Assembly (NCBI RefSeq): GCF_024207115.1
Contig: NZ_CP100128.1
Coordinates: forward strand, 4,960,001-5,024,000
Length of the DNA stretch: 64,000 bases
Reading direction: 5' to 3'
From: Chromobacterium sp. IIBBL 290-4
GTDB lineage: Bacteria; Pseudomonadota; Gammaproteobacteria; Burkholderiales; Chromobacteriaceae
Below, in pieces: positions 36,280 through 44,969 of this stretch (position 1 is the stretch's first letter; the number at the start of each line of letters is the position of its first letter). A program made the translations under genes and the position numbers. The notes below the pieces were generated by a model. It did no database searches. It saw only the letters and a program-made list of their open reading frames with translations, and was not told where the DNA came from.

Positions 36280-37098
36280 ATGACAGGCAAGGTTTACCTG
36301 ATAGGCGCCGGCCCCGGCGACCTGGACATGCTGACGCTGAAGGCCGCTCGCTGCCTGCAGCTGGCCGACGTGGCGCTGGTGGATGACCTGGTGCATCCGG
36401 ACATTCGCGCCATGCTGCGGCCGGACGCCGAAATCGTGCCGGTGGGCAAGCGCGGCGGTTGTCCGTCGACGCCGCAGGCCGCCATCGAGCAGCGGATGAT
36501 AGACGAAGCCCGCGCCGGCAAAACCGTGGCGCGCCTCAAAGGCGGCGACCCCTTCGTCTTTGGCCGCGGCGGCGAGGAAATGCTGACGCTGCAAGCGGCC
36601 GACATCGAGGTGGAGATCGTCAACGGCCTCAGCGCCGGCCTGGCGGTGCCGGCCACGCTGGGCATCCCGCTGACCCACCGCCATTTCGTCCATGGCGTCA
36701 CCTTTGTGTCCGGCCACCCGCACCAGGACGGCGACGAGCCCAACTGGCAGGCGCTGGCGCAAAGCGGCATGACGCTGGTGATCTATATGGGCGTCAAACG
36801 GCTGCCTCTGATCCGCTCCGAGCTGCTGCGCCACGGCCTGAAAGCCGACACCCCGGCGGCGGCGATAGAAAACGGCACCTTGCCGCAGCAGCGCCAGGTG
36901 CTGAGCACGCTGGACGCGCTGGAACAAGACATGAGCGCGGCCGGCATCCACAGCCCGGCGTTGATCGTCATCGGACCGACGGTGGCCCTGGCATCCTGTA
37001 ACCCCTCAGCGCTCGAGCGCAGCGAGGCTCCCTTGCAGGGCAAGGGCGGGGGGATAGGGAGTGGATCAAGATGGCTGCCGACTGAACTCGCACAGTGA
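36280..37098 (+). CDS. cobA: Uroporphyrinogen-III C-methyltransferase (SUMT)
   Basis: The 272-residue enzyme methylates C2 and C7 of uroporphyrinogen III to give precorrin-2. SUMT motifs: [46 protein letters not shown] and GIPLTHR. It starts 1 nt after the previous stop. The last 35 or so residues (after [10 protein letters not shown]) are not SUMT-like; they read through palindromic repeat DNA from about 36995, so the normal end was probably overwritten by a repeat insertion. Confidence 0.95.
   Translation: MTGKVYLIGAGPGDLDMLTLKAARCLQLADVALVDDLVHPDIRAMLRPDAEIVPVGKRGGCPSTPQAAIEQRMIDEARAGKTVARLKGGDPFVFGRGGEEMLTLQAADIEVEIVNGLSAGLAVPATLGIPLTHRHFVHGVTFVSGHPHQDGDEPNWQALAQSGMTLVIYMGVKRLPLIRSELLRHGLKADTPAAAIENGTLPQQRQVLSTLDALEQDMSAAGIHSPALIVIGPTVALASCNPSALERSEAPLQGKGGGIGSGSRWLPTELAQ
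36995..37062. repeat. Palindromic repeat forming the cobA 3' end
   Basis: The stretch holds a perfect 12-bp palindrome GCGCTCGAGCGC (37009-37020) within complementary CTCAGC/GCGAG flanks, and a stem CCCTTGC/GCAAGGG (37030-37036 with 37040-37046). It looks like an intergenic repeat element that now codes for the C-terminal tail of CobA. Confidence 0.5.
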
Positions 37099-37101
37099 AG
37101 A

Positions 37102-37120
37102 GGCCCGGCTTTGCCGGGTC
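37102..37120. terminator. Stem-loop between cobA and cbiE
   Basis: CCCGGC and GCCGGG pair around TTT in the 68-nt gap between the two genes. There is no T-run, so it may be an RNA-processing or attenuating stem rather than a full terminator. Confidence 0.4.
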
Positions 37121-37166
37121 CTGTAGAACAGAATCGAATTACCACATTGCAGCCAAAGGAATACGC

Positions 37167-37868
37167 ATGATCATCTGCATAGGCGCCGGCCCCGGCGACA
37201 TCGGCTACCTGCCGCAGCGCTCGGCCCAACTGATACGCGAGGCCGACGTGGTGGCCGGCTTCAACGCGGTGGTGGACGTGGTGCGCCCGCTGATCCCGGA
37301 CAGCGCCGAAGTGATCCAGATGGGCTACCGCGACCAGGTGGCCCAGCTGGACATCGTCGCCGAGCGCCACCATGCCGGCAAGAAGTGCGTGGTGGTGTTC
37401 ATGGGCGACATCCACTTCAGCGGCTTCCAGTACCTGGAACGGGTGGAGCGCGCCTGCGGCCACCCGGTGGAAACAATACCGGGCATCTCCTCGGCGCAGA
37501 TCCTGGCCTCGCGCGGCAAGGTGTGCTTCGACGAGACCAGCTTCATCACCTTCCACCGCCGCGGCGACCTGACCCCGTTCAAGCGCCACCTGGTGCACGT
37601 GCTGCAGGATGGCCGCAACGCCATCGTGATCCCCTGCCCCTGGGACGAAGCGCGCTCCTTCATGCCCTGGCATATCGCCGCCTATCTGCTGGAAAACGGC
37701 ATCCCGGCCGGCCAGCCGGTGGAAGTGTGGGAAAACCTGACCCGCAACGAGGCGGAATGGCGCGGCACGCTGGCCGAGTGCGCCGAGCAGCGCTTCTCCG
37801 ACATGAGCATCATGCTGATCCGCACGCTCGCGCCGATGGACAGCCAGATCGAGCCGACCCACAAATGA
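37167..37868 (+). CDS. cbiE: Cobalt-precorrin-7 (C5)-methyltransferase CbiE
   Basis: The 233-residue tetrapyrrole methylase begins [31 protein letters not shown] and [16 protein letters not shown] match the CbiE half of CobL. Start ATG at 37167 has AAAGGAA upstream. No CbiT partner is fused to it or found nearby. Its end overlaps the next start by 4 nt. The closely related CbiF and CobJ are present elsewhere in the operon, which supports the CbiE call. Confidence 0.82.
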   Translation: MIICIGAGPGDIGYLPQRSAQLIREADVVAGFNAVVDVVRPLIPDSAEVIQMGYRDQVAQLDIVAERHHAGKKCVVVFMGDIHFSGFQYLERVERACGHPVETIPGISSAQILASRGKVCFDETSFITFHRRGDLTPFKRHLVHVLQDGRNAIVIPCPWDEARSFMPWHIAAYLLENGIPAGQPVEVWENLTRNEAEWRGTLAECAEQRFSDMSIMLIRTLAPMDSQIEPTHK

Positions 37869-39430
37869 GCCAATCAGACTACGCCATCGTGCTGGCCGGC
37901 CACGGCAGCCGCGACCCGGACGGGGTCAACGAATTCATGCAGCTGGTGGACACGCTGAAAGCGCGCGGCGGCGAGCGCCCCGTCGCCCACGGCTTTCTGG
38001 AATTCGCCACCCCGACCATAGACGAGGCGGTGGATCAGGTGATCGCCGCCGGCGCCAAAACCGTGGTGATGGTGCCAGGCGTGCTGTTGGCCGCCACCCA
38101 CGCCAAGAACGACATGCCCAGCGAGCTGTTGGCGCTGCAGCAGGCGCATCCGGGCGTAACTTTCCACTTCGGCGCGGCGCTGGACCTGCATCCGCGGCTG
38201 TTGGCGCTGTGCCGCCAGCGCATCGTCGAGGCCGAAGCCGCGTCGCCGCACACCGTGTCGCGCAACGACACCTGTCTGGTGGTGGTGGGCCGCGGCACCT
38301 CTGACCCGGACGCCAATTCCGAAATCTCCAAACTCGCGCGCATGCTGGAGGAAGGCCTGGGTTTCGGCGCGTCCTTCGTCTGCTATTCCGGCACCGCCAA
38401 GCCGCTGGTGGCCGACGGCCTGCGCGCCGCCGCGCTGCTGGGCTACCGCCGCATCGTGGTGCTGCCCTACTTCCTGTTCGACGGCGTGCTGATCAAGCGC
38501 ATCTACGGCGCGGCGGCGGACCTGGCGGCGCGCCATCCGGAAATCGAGGTGCTCAGCGCCGGCTATCTGGGCCCGGATGCGCAAGTGGCCGAGGTATTCC
38601 TGGAGCGGGCGCAGGAAGGCGTGGAAGGCCGCGCCGCGATGAACTGCGCGCTGTGCAAGTACCGGGTGCAGATCGTCGGCTTCGAACAGCAGGTGGGCGA
38701 GCCGCAACGCGGCCACCACGGCAAGGTGCGCGGCCTGCTGGAGCGCGAGCCTGCCGCCAATCAGCCGCCGGCCTGGAAGCGCTACACCCCGCATCCGATC
38801 GAAGCGGAAAGCATGCGCATCATAGACGAAGGCCGCGACTGGTCGGCCTTCCCGGCCGAGCAGCGCACCGCGCTGATGCGGCTGGTGCACACCACCGGTG
38901 ACTTCAACAGCGTCGACGACCTGTTCTTCTCCGCCGGCGCCTGCGAAACCGGCATGCGCGCGCTGCTGCGCTGCCGCCGCGTGGTCACCGACGTCACCAT
39001 GGTGGAAACCGGCCTCAAGCGCGAAGTGCTGCGCCAGCTGGAAGTGGAAACCTGGTGCGGCGTGCACGACGAGGAAACCCGGCTGCTGGCCGAGGCCAAC
39101 GGCATCACCCGCTCCGCCGCCGGCATCCGCCGCGCCTGGCAGAAGTTCGGCAACGACTGCGTGGTGGCGATAGGCGACGCGCCGACCGCCATTCGCGAAG
39201 TGGTGCGGCTGGTGCGCGATCACGGCTGGCGGCCGCAGCTGGTGGTGGGCCTGCCGGTGGGTTTCGTCGGCACCCGAGAATGCAAGGAAGAGCTGCGCGC
39301 GCTGCTGCAAGTGCCGCGCATCACCAACCGCGGCACCCGCGGCGGCTCGCCGTGGGCTGCCACCGTGGTCAACGCGCTGATGATAGACGCGATCGAACAC
39401 GTCCATCAGCAGCAACAGCAGGAAGTCTGA
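37865..39430 (+). CDS. CbiX-CbiC fusion: sirohydrochlorin cobaltochelatase and precorrin-8X methylmutase
   Basis: The 521-residue fusion has CbiX in residues about 1-300: [44 protein letters not shown] with a metal-binding His, then a second repeat [16 protein letters not shown] and [15 protein letters not shown] Cys pair follows in [11 protein letters not shown]. Residues about 310-521 are CbiC/Cob[31 protein letters not shown] and [17 protein letters not shown]. The frame is continuous, with no sequencing-type break. CbiX charges the early (anaerobic-type) route with cobalt; CbiC moves the C11 methyl to C12. Confidence 0.93.
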   Translation: MSQSDYAIVLAGHGSRDPDGVNEFMQLVDTLKARGGERPVAHGFLEFATPTIDEAVDQVIAAGAKTVVMVPGVLLAATHAKNDMPSELLALQQAHPGVTFHFGAALDLHPRLLALCRQRIVEAEAASPHTVSRNDTCLVVVGRGTSDPDANSEISKLARMLEEGLGFGASFVCYSGTAKPLVADGLRAAALLGYRRIVVLPYFLFDGVLIKRIYGAAADLAARHPEIEVLSAGYLGPDAQVAEVFLERAQEGVEGRAAMNCALCKYRVQIVGFEQQVGEPQRGHHGKVRGLLEREPAANQPPAWKRYTPHPIEAESMRIIDEGRDWSAFPAEQRTALMRLVHTTGDFNSVDDLFFSAGACETGMRALLRCRRVVTDVTMVETGLKREVLRQLEVETWCGVHDEETRLLAEANGITRSAAGIRRAWQKFGNDCVVAIGDAPTAIREVVRLVRDHGWRPQLVVGLPVGFVGTRECKEELRALLQVPRITNRGTRGGSPWAATVVNALMIDAIEHVHQQQQQEV

Positions 39431-39435
39431 ACCCG

Positions 39436-40560
39436 GTGCGCCAGCCTTACGACCTTGCCGCCCCGGCCCCCAACGGCATGCGCCGCGGCCGCACCACAGG
39501 CAGCTGCGCCACCGCCGCCGCCAAGGCGGCGCTGCTGATGCTGCTGGACGGCGTCGATGCCGACGAGGTCTTCATCAGCCTGCCGGACCCGGACTTTTAC
39601 CTGGCGGTGCCGGTAGAAAGCGTGAGCTGGCTGGACGAAAACACCGTGCGCGCCGAAGTGCTGAAGTACGCCGGCGACGACCCGGACAACACCGACGGCG
39701 CGACGATCTTCGCCGAGGTAAAGCTGAACGGCAGCGGCGCGCTGCGCTTCCTGGCCGCGCCCGGCGTCGGCATCGTCACCCAGCCCGGCCTGCGCATCCC
39801 GCCCGGCGAGCCGGCGATCAATCCGGTGCCCAGGCAGATGATGCGGATGGCGGTGGAGGAAGCGCTGGCCGGCCGGCCCGACCCCGGCTTCGATCTGGCG
39901 ATAGGCTGCGTCGACGGCGACAAGATCGCCAAGCGCACCTTCAACCCGATGCTGGGCATCGTCGGCGGCATCTCGATACTGGGCACCAGCGGCATCGTCG
40001 AGCCGATGTCGCAGGCGGCGTGGATCGCGTCGATTGAGGTCTATGTGCGGGTGGCGCTGGGCGAGCTGCCGCCGGCCATCGCCTTCACCCCCGGCAAGAT
40101 AGGCCGCGGCTACGCCGCCGACACGCTGGGGCTGCAGAAGAAACAGGTGGTGCAGATCGCCAACTTCGTCGGCGACTCGCTGGACTTCGCCGAATCGGTG
40201 CTGATCGAACAAGGCCGCATCCTAGACACGCTGTGGGTGCTGGGCCACCCGGGCAAGATCGCCAAGCTGCTGGACGGGGTCTGGGACACCCACTCCGGCA
40301 AGAGCGGCATGGCGATGGACGCCGTCGCCGGCGTCGCCGCCGACCTGGGCTATCCGCCCGAATTGGTGGCGCAAATCAAACAAGCGAATACCGTGGAGAA
40401 CGTAGTGCAGATCATGAGCAGCCAGCCGGACCCGCGCGGCTACTGGATGGAGATAGAACGCCGCACCGCGGCGCTGATGGCGAGCAAGGTGCCCAGCGTG
40501 CGGCAGGTGGCAGTGCGGCTGTTCAGCATGGACGGCACCCCGCTGGGAGCGGCCGCATGA
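39436..40560 (+). CDS. cbiD: Cobalt-precorrin-5B C1-methyltransferase
   Basis: The 374-residue enzyme of the early-cobalt route carries the hallmark RRGRTTGSCATAAAKAALL near the N-terminus, then GVGIVTQPGLRIPPGEPAINPVPRQM and FNPMLGIVGGISILGTSGIVEPMS. The start is GTG at 39436, 5 nt after the preceding stop, with GGAAG about 10 nt upstream. CbiD is specific to the anaerobic-type pathway; the aerobic counterpart is CobF. Confidence 0.95.
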   Translation: MRQPYDLAAPAPNGMRRGRTTGSCATAAAKAALLMLLDGVDADEVFISLPDPDFYLAVPVESVSWLDENTVRAEVLKYAGDDPDNTDGATIFAEVKLNGSGALRFLAAPGVGIVTQPGLRIPPGEPAINPVPRQMMRMAVEEALAGRPDPGFDLAIGCVDGDKIAKRTFNPMLGIVGGISILGTSGIVEPMSQAAWIASIEVYVRVALGELPPAIAFTPGKIGRGYAADTLGLQKKQVVQIANFVGDSLDFAESVLIEQGRILDTLWVLGHPGKIAKLLDGVWDTHSGKSGMAMDAVAGVAADLGYPPELVAQIKQANTVENVVQIMSSQPDPRGYWMEIERRTAALMASKVPSVRQVAVRLFSMDGTPLGAAA

Positions 40561-41285
40561 AGCTGGGACGATTGATAGGCATAGGCGTCGGCCCCGGCCC
40601 GGCCGGCTTGATCCCGGTGGCGGCCCTGGCCGCGCTGCGCGAAGCCGACATCGTCTACCTGCCGCGCGCCACCTCCAGCGAGGTGTCGGTCGCCCGACTA
40701 TGCCTGGCCGGGCTGGAGCTGGACGAAAGCCGCTTCCGCGAGATCGAGTTCGAGATGAATCCGGACCGCGGAGCGCTGTCGCGCCATTACGGCGCGCTGG
40801 CCGAGCAACTGGCCGCCGAATTGCAAACCGGCCGCAACGTCGCCTACCTGACCATAGGCGACTCGATGACCTACTCCACTTACGGCTACCTGCTGGCGGC
40901 GCTGCGCGAAATGCTGCCGGAACTGCAGACGCAGACCTTCCCCGGCGTCACCAGCTTCGCCGCCACCGCGTCGGCGCTGTCCTGGCCGCTGGGCGAAGGC
41001 AAGGAACGCATCCTGATCCTGCCCTGCCCCGACGATATGGAAGCGCTGCGAGCCGACATCGACAGCCACGACCTCATCGTGCTGATGAAGATAGGCAAGC
41101 GGCTGCCGGACGTGCTGGCGCTATTGAACCAGATGGGCATCGCCCAGCTGTGCGCCTTCGCCCGCCGCATCGGCCTGCCCGGCGAAGTGCTGTGCGCCGA
41201 CGTCTCGCAATTGGACGCCGACGCCAGCGGCTACCTCGCCACCATGCTGATCCGCAAGACAGCCAGAGAAAGACGCCACTCATGA
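40557..41285 (+). CDS. cbiL: Precorrin-2 C20-methyltransferase
   Basis: The 242-residue methylase starts MKLGRLIGIGVGPGPAGLIPVAA. Family segments are VAYLTIGDSMTYSTYGYLL and TFPGVTSFAATASAL. It adds the C20 methyl to (cobalt-)precorrin-2; CobI is the aerobic name. Its ATG overlaps the cbiD stop by 4 nt and its end overlaps the next gene by 4 nt. Confidence 0.92.
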   Translation: MKLGRLIGIGVGPGPAGLIPVAALAALREADIVYLPRATSSEVSVARLCLAGLELDESRFREIEFEMNPDRGALSRHYGALAEQLAAELQTGRNVAYLTIGDSMTYSTYGYLLAALREMLPELQTQTFPGVTSFAATASALSWPLGEGKERILILPCPDDMEALRADIDSHDLIVLMKIGKRLPDVLALLNQMGIAQLCAFARRIGLPGEVLCADVSQLDADASGYLATMLIRKTARERRHS

Positions 41286-42085
41286 AAGTGTATTTCATCG
41301 GCGCCGGCCCCGGCGCCGCCGACCTGATCACGCTGCGCGGCAGCCGCCTGTTGGGCGCCGCTCCGATGGTGCTGTACGCCGGTTCGCTGGTGCCGGCCGA
41401 GATGCTAAGCCACTGCCGCCCGGACGCGGAAATCCACGACACCGCCGAGCTGAACCTGGACCAGCAGGAAGCGCTGTACCGCCGCGCCCAGGCCGAAGAC
41501 AAGGACGTGGCGCGGCTGCACTCCGGCGACCCGGCGATCTACGGCGCCACCAACGAGCAGATGCGCCGGCTGGAAGCGCTGGGCATCGCCTACGAAGTGG
41601 TGCCTGGCGTGTCCTCGTTCACCGCCGCCGCCGCCGCATTGGGCAGCGAGCTGACCCGGCCCGAGGTGTCGCAATCCATCATCCTGACCCGCACCAGCGG
41701 CCGCGCCAGCGCGGTGCCGGAGACGGAATCGATCGCCAGCTTCGCCGCCCACCGCGCGACGATGTGCATCTTCCTGTCCGGCCAGCGGCTGAAACAAACC
41801 GTCGCCGACCTGGCGCTGCACTACCCGCCCACCACCCCGGTGGCGCTGGTGCGCCGCGCCAGCTGGCCGGACCAATCCGTCCACCGCTCCACGCTGGGCA
41901 AGATGCTGGACGAGGTCAAACAGAAAGACTGGCTACTAACCACGCTGCTGCTAGTCGGCGAGGCGCTGTCGCGCGAAGGCGGCGTCGAATCCAGCCTGTA
42001 CGCGGCCGGCTTCACCCACATCTTCCGCGACGGCGACGACCGCAAGACCAAGCGGACCAGCCTGCAGAAAGAAAACCAGGCATGA
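41282..42085 (+). CDS. cobM: Precorrin-4 C11-methyltransferase
   Basis: The 267-residue methylase begins MKVYFIGAGPGAADLITLRG. VLYAGSLVP, ARLHSGDPAIYGATNEQ, VVPGVSSFTAAAAALGSELTRPEV and QSIILTRTSGRAS are CbiF/CobM signatures. It is translationally coupled on both sides by 4-nt overlaps. Confidence 0.94.
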   Translation: MKVYFIGAGPGAADLITLRGSRLLGAAPMVLYAGSLVPAEMLSHCRPDAEIHDTAELNLDQQEALYRRAQAEDKDVARLHSGDPAIYGATNEQMRRLEALGIAYEVVPGVSSFTAAAAALGSELTRPEVSQSIILTRTSGRASAVPETESIASFAAHRATMCIFLSGQRLKQTVADLALHYPPTTPVALVRRASWPDQSVHRSTLGKMLDEVKQKDWLLTTLLLVGEALSREGGVESSLYAAGFTHIFRDGDDRKTKRTSLQKENQA

Positions 42086-42825
42086 GCCGCGCCGTGTGGC
42101 TGGTGCGCGCCGAGGCGCTGCCCTTGGGCCGGAGGCTGGCATCGGCGCTGGACGCCACGCTATACCAGCCGTGGCTGCAGCCGGACGCCAGCGGCCGCGA
42201 GCAATTCCGCTCCGCCTTCCATGCGCACAGCCACTGGGTGCTGGTGATGGCCAGCGGCATCGCCGTCCGCTATCTGGACGGCCTGCCGCAAAGCAAATAC
42301 AGCGACCCGGCGGTGGTGGTGATGGACGAAGCCGCCCGTTTCGCCATCCCGCTGCTGTCCGGCCACGAAGGCGGCGCCAATGCCTTGGCCTACGAAGCGG
42401 CGCGGCTGACCGGCGCGGTGCCCGCCATCACCACAGCGACGGAGGCGATCAAGCCGCTGACGCTGGGCATCGGCTGCCGCCGCGGCAAAAGCGCCGAGGC
42501 CATCGAACAAGCGGTGCTGCAAGCGCTGGCCGGCCGGCCGCTGGCCGACGTGCGCGAAGTGGCGACGATAGACCTGAAGGCCGACGAAGCCGGCCTGCTG
42601 GCATTCTGCGCCCGCCACGCGCTGCCGCTGCGCGTCATCGCCCGCGAAGACGTCGCCGCCCGCGGCTGGACCGGCGCGCCGTCGGACTGGGTGCGGCAGA
42701 ACGTAGGCGTCGACGGCGTGTGCGAACCGTGCGCGCTGATCGCCAGCCCCAGGGGACGGCTGATCGTGCCCAAGACCGCGCGGGATGGGGTGACGGTGGC
42801 CGCAGTGGAGGACACCCCATGGTAG
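42082..42825 (+). CDS. cbiG: Cobalt-precorrin-5A hydrolase CbiG
   Basis: The 247-residue protein opens the delta-lactone ring of cobalt-precorrin-5A. VLVMASGIAVRYL, VVVMDEAARFAIPLLSGHEGGANALA and the CobE-like C-terminal LTLGIGCRRGKSAEAIEQAV are present. It is shorter than the common CbiG of about 350 residues. The stop TAG (42823-42825) lies within the first bases of an inverted-repeat element. Confidence 0.9.
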   Translation: MSRAVWLVRAEALPLGRRLASALDATLYQPWLQPDASGREQFRSAFHAHSHWVLVMASGIAVRYLDGLPQSKYSDPAVVVMDEAARFAIPLLSGHEGGANALAYEAARLTGAVPAITTATEAIKPLTLGIGCRRGKSAEAIEQAVLQALAGRPLADVREVATIDLKADEAGLLAFCARHALPLRVIAREDVAARGWTGAPSDWVRQNVGVDGVCEPCALIASPRGRLIVPKTARDGVTVAAVEDTPW

Positions 42826-42856
42826 GGCGGAAGCCCCAAAGGGGCGTTCCGCCATA
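42822..42856. repeat. REP-like inverted repeat, copy 1
   Basis: GTAGGGCGGAAGCCCC is followed by AAA and GGGGCGTTCCGCC, forming a hairpin with one bulge. Related copies occur at 43221 and, inverted, at 43367. Confidence 0.75.
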
Positions 42857-42954
42857 TGTGCCGCAATCGGCAGAGGTGAAAAGCAAGGGGAGAACTCGCC
42901 CCTCAAGACTTGCAACCGAATCGACGAGCCCCATTCCCCATCAGCGCCAGCCGG

Positions 42955-43055
42955 CTTCGAAGTCATTTCCAATGGTTTTAAGACGCCGGTTGTTCGACGC
43001 GGCGCGACTTTTGCGCGCCGCTAGTTCCGGCGGCTCCTTGGAAATGGCTTTGAAG
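42955..43055. repeat. 101-bp imperfect palindrome
   Basis: The outer arm CTTCGAAGTCATTTCCAA (from 42955) matches the reverse complement of TTGGAAATGGCTTTGAAG (ending 43055). The middle arms include CGCCGG with CCGGCG, and the core GCGGCGCG pairs with CGCGCCGC around about 7 nt. The whole could fold as one long hairpin, as MITE-like or REP-type elements do. Confidence 0.65.
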
Positions 43056-43164
43056 TCGGGGTTTCGCAGCGCTGCGGGGCGGCCTGGGGTTGCAAGGGGG
43101 CTGGCCGCCCAGCCCCCTTGCCCGCCCGCCGGGCGGAACCGACACATAAATATTACCCAACGCC

Positions 43165-43200
43165 CCCTCTCCCCGACCCTTCTCACTCAAGGGGAGAGGG
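43165..43200. repeat. Inverted repeat CCCTCTCCCC/GGGGAGAGGG
   Basis: Perfect 10-bp arms (43165-43174 and 43191-43200) are separated by 16 nt. It lies between the long palindrome and REP-like copy 2. Confidence 0.65.
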
Positions 43201-43220
43201 ACTCCTGCATGGACTCACCG

Positions 43221-43252
43221 ATAGGGCGGACGCCCTTGTGGGGCGTTCCGCC
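43221..43252. repeat. REP-like inverted repeat, copy 2
   Basis: ATAGGGCGGACGCCC, TTGTG, then GGGCGTTCCGCC: same family and orientation as copy 1, with changes in the arm and loop. Confidence 0.7.
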
Positions 43253-43366
43253 GAATACGCCGCCAAACGTAGGGTGGCCCCCAGCCCGCGTCTATCCCAT
43301 GTATGCGCCAACGGGGATTTGCCCACGCGCAAGAATGCGCGCCGCTCAAGCACGACAAACCGAACC

Positions 43367-43399
43367 GGCGGAACGCCCTGGCCAAGCCGGGCTTCCGCC
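43367..43399. repeat. REP-like inverted repeat, copy 3 (inverted)
   Basis: GGCGGAACGCCC and GGGCTTCCGCC flank a TGGCCAAGCC loop; on the minus strand it reads like copy 1. It ends 26 nt before the chosen start of the next gene. Confidence 0.7.
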
Positions 43400-43424
43400 T
43401 TACGCGAAAATGGATAATGACAAA

Positions 43425-44969
43425 ATGACCGGCAAACTCTATCTCGTCTCGGTCGGCCCCGGCCGCGCCGAATTGATCCCCGACCTCGCCCGCCAGGCGC
43501 TGGCCGCGAGCGACGTGATCGTCTCCTACGACCTCTACCTGACCTGGGTGCAACCGTGGATCGCCGGCAAGGACATCTGCACCCTGCCGCTGACTCAGGA
43601 GCGCGAGCGGGCGCAGCTGGCGCTGGAAGAGGCCCGCGCCGGCAAGACCGTCGCCCTGCTATCCAGCGGCGACATCGGCGTCTATGCGATGGCCACGCTG
43701 GCCTACGAAGACATGCGCGAGGACGATGTGTTCGACGTGCAGCTGATCCCCGGCATCACATCGGCCAACTCCTGCGCGTCCTTGCTCGGCGCGCCGCTGT
43801 CGCACGACTTCGCCACGCTGAGCCTGTCCGACCTGCTGTGTCCGTGGGAGTGGATCGAAACCCGCGCCCGCCACATCGCCCAGGCCGACCTGGCGGTGGT
43901 GTTCTACAACGTGCAGAGCCGCCAGCGCCAGGAAGGCGTCTACCGCATCCTGGACATCATGCTGGAGCACAAGAAGCCGGAAACGCTGTGCGGCATCGTC
44001 CGCAACGCCTACCGCGAAGACCAGGCGGTGGAGATCGTCACGCTGGCCGAGCTGCGGACCCGCCGCTTCGACATGCTGACCAGCATCGTCATCGGCAACC
44101 GCTTCACCCGCCGCAAACGCAACTGGATGTTCACCCCGCGCGGCTACTTCAACTGGGACAACACCAGCGACACGGTCAAGGCCGACGCGCTGCCCGCCGG
44201 CGCGGCCTGGGTGTTTTCCGGCACCAGCGACGGCAACGCGCTGTCCCGCGCCATCGCCGAAACCGGCCGCGCGGTGGTGGTCAGCAGCGCCAGCGATTAT
44301 GGCAACGAGCAGGCTCAGCAGGCGGCGCCCGGCGTGGCCACCGTCAGCGGCCGGCTGGGCGTGGAGCGCCGCCGCGAGCTGCTGTCGGGCAGCCAGGCCA
44401 GCGCCATCGTCGACGCCACCCACCCCTACGCCAGCGAGATGTCGCAGCAGCTGATGGCGCTGGCCGAGGAGCTGGCCCTGCCCTATCTGCGCTACGAGCG
44501 CCCGGCCAGCGGCAGCGCGCATCCGGTCATCCGCTGCGCCGACAGCGACGCGGCCGCCAAGCTGGCGATGGCTAAAGGAAAACGCGTCTTCCTCGCCACC
44601 GGCAGCAAGGAGCTGCACCGCTTCCTCGCCGCCGACGCCGAGAAACAACAGCAATGGTTCGTCCGCCTGGCCCCGGACCCGCAGCATTTGCAGCGGGCGC
44701 TGGACCTGGGCATCCCGCGCTCGCGCATCTGCGCGATGCAGGGCCCGTTCTCGCAGGCCGCCAACGAGGCGCTGTGGCGTGATTGGGAAATCGACTGCGT
44801 GATCAGCAAGGATGGCGGCGAGGCCGGCGGTTTCGACGCCAAGGCCGCGGCCGCGGCCGCGCTGGGCATTCCGTTCATCGTCATCGATAGGCCTCAGCTG
44901 GACTATCCGCAAACCTTCAGCGACTTTGACGCCGTGCTGGCGGCTCTGCCGCAGGGAGGCCAGGCATGA
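43425..44969 (+). CDS. CbiH-CbiJ fusion: precorrin-3B C17-methyltransferase and precorrin-6A reductase
   Basis: The 514-residue fusion has the CbiH/CobJ methylase in residues about 1-245: KLYLVSVGPGRAELIPDLARQAL, LLSSGDIGVYAMATLAYE, LIPGITSANSCASLLGAPLSHDF. CbiJ/CobK occupies about 260-514: WVFSGTSDGNALSRAIAETG, IVDATHPYASEMSQQL, LATGSKELHRF and VISKDGGEAGGFDAKAAAA. Start ATG at 43425 is preceded by GGATAA; an ATG at 43410 in frame is possible. The pair does ring contraction at C17 and reduction of the macrocycle. Its end overlaps the next start. Confidence 0.94.
   Translation: MTGKLYLVSVGPGRAELIPDLARQALAASDVIVSYDLYLTWVQPWIAGKDICTLPLTQERERAQLALEEARAGKTVALLSSGDIGVYAMATLAYEDMREDDVFDVQLIPGITSANSCASLLGAPLSHDFATLSLSDLLCPWEWIETRARHIAQADLAVVFYNVQSRQRQEGVYRILDIMLEHKKPETLCGIVRNAYREDQAVEIVTLAELRTRRFDMLTSIVIGNRFTRRKRNWMFTPRGYFNWDNTSDTVKADALPAGAAWVFSGTSDGNALSRAIAETGRAVVVSSASDYGNEQAQQAAPGVATVSGRLGVERRRELLSGSQASAIVDATHPYASEMSQQLMALAEELALPYLRYERPASGSAHPVIRCADSDAAAKLAMAKGKRVFLATGSKELHRFLAADAEKQQQWFVRLAPDPQHLQRALDLGIPRSRICAMQGPFSQAANEALWRDWEIDCVISKDGGEAGGFDAKAAAAAALGIPFIVIDRPQLDYPQTFSDFDAVLAALPQGGQA

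Larger units (their letters stand above)
42857..43424. other. Repeat-packed gap inside the cobalamin operon
   Basis: This is the only long gap in the operon. It contains the long hairpin, the CCCTCTCCCC inverted repeat and two REP-like copies listed separately. Short frames here (for example 42941-43186 minus) are by-products of the repeats. It may separate or insulate two halves of the operon. Confidence 0.6.

Noticed and set aside
42941-43186. 81-codon minus-strand frame in the repeat-filled gap
   Set aside because: It reads through the arms of the long palindrome. The reading frame follows from the repeat and has no ribosome site of note.
42822-43399. CRISPR-like array
   Set aside because: The repeated units are palindromic, irregularly spaced and in both orientations, without spacers of uniform length; REP-like elements explain them.
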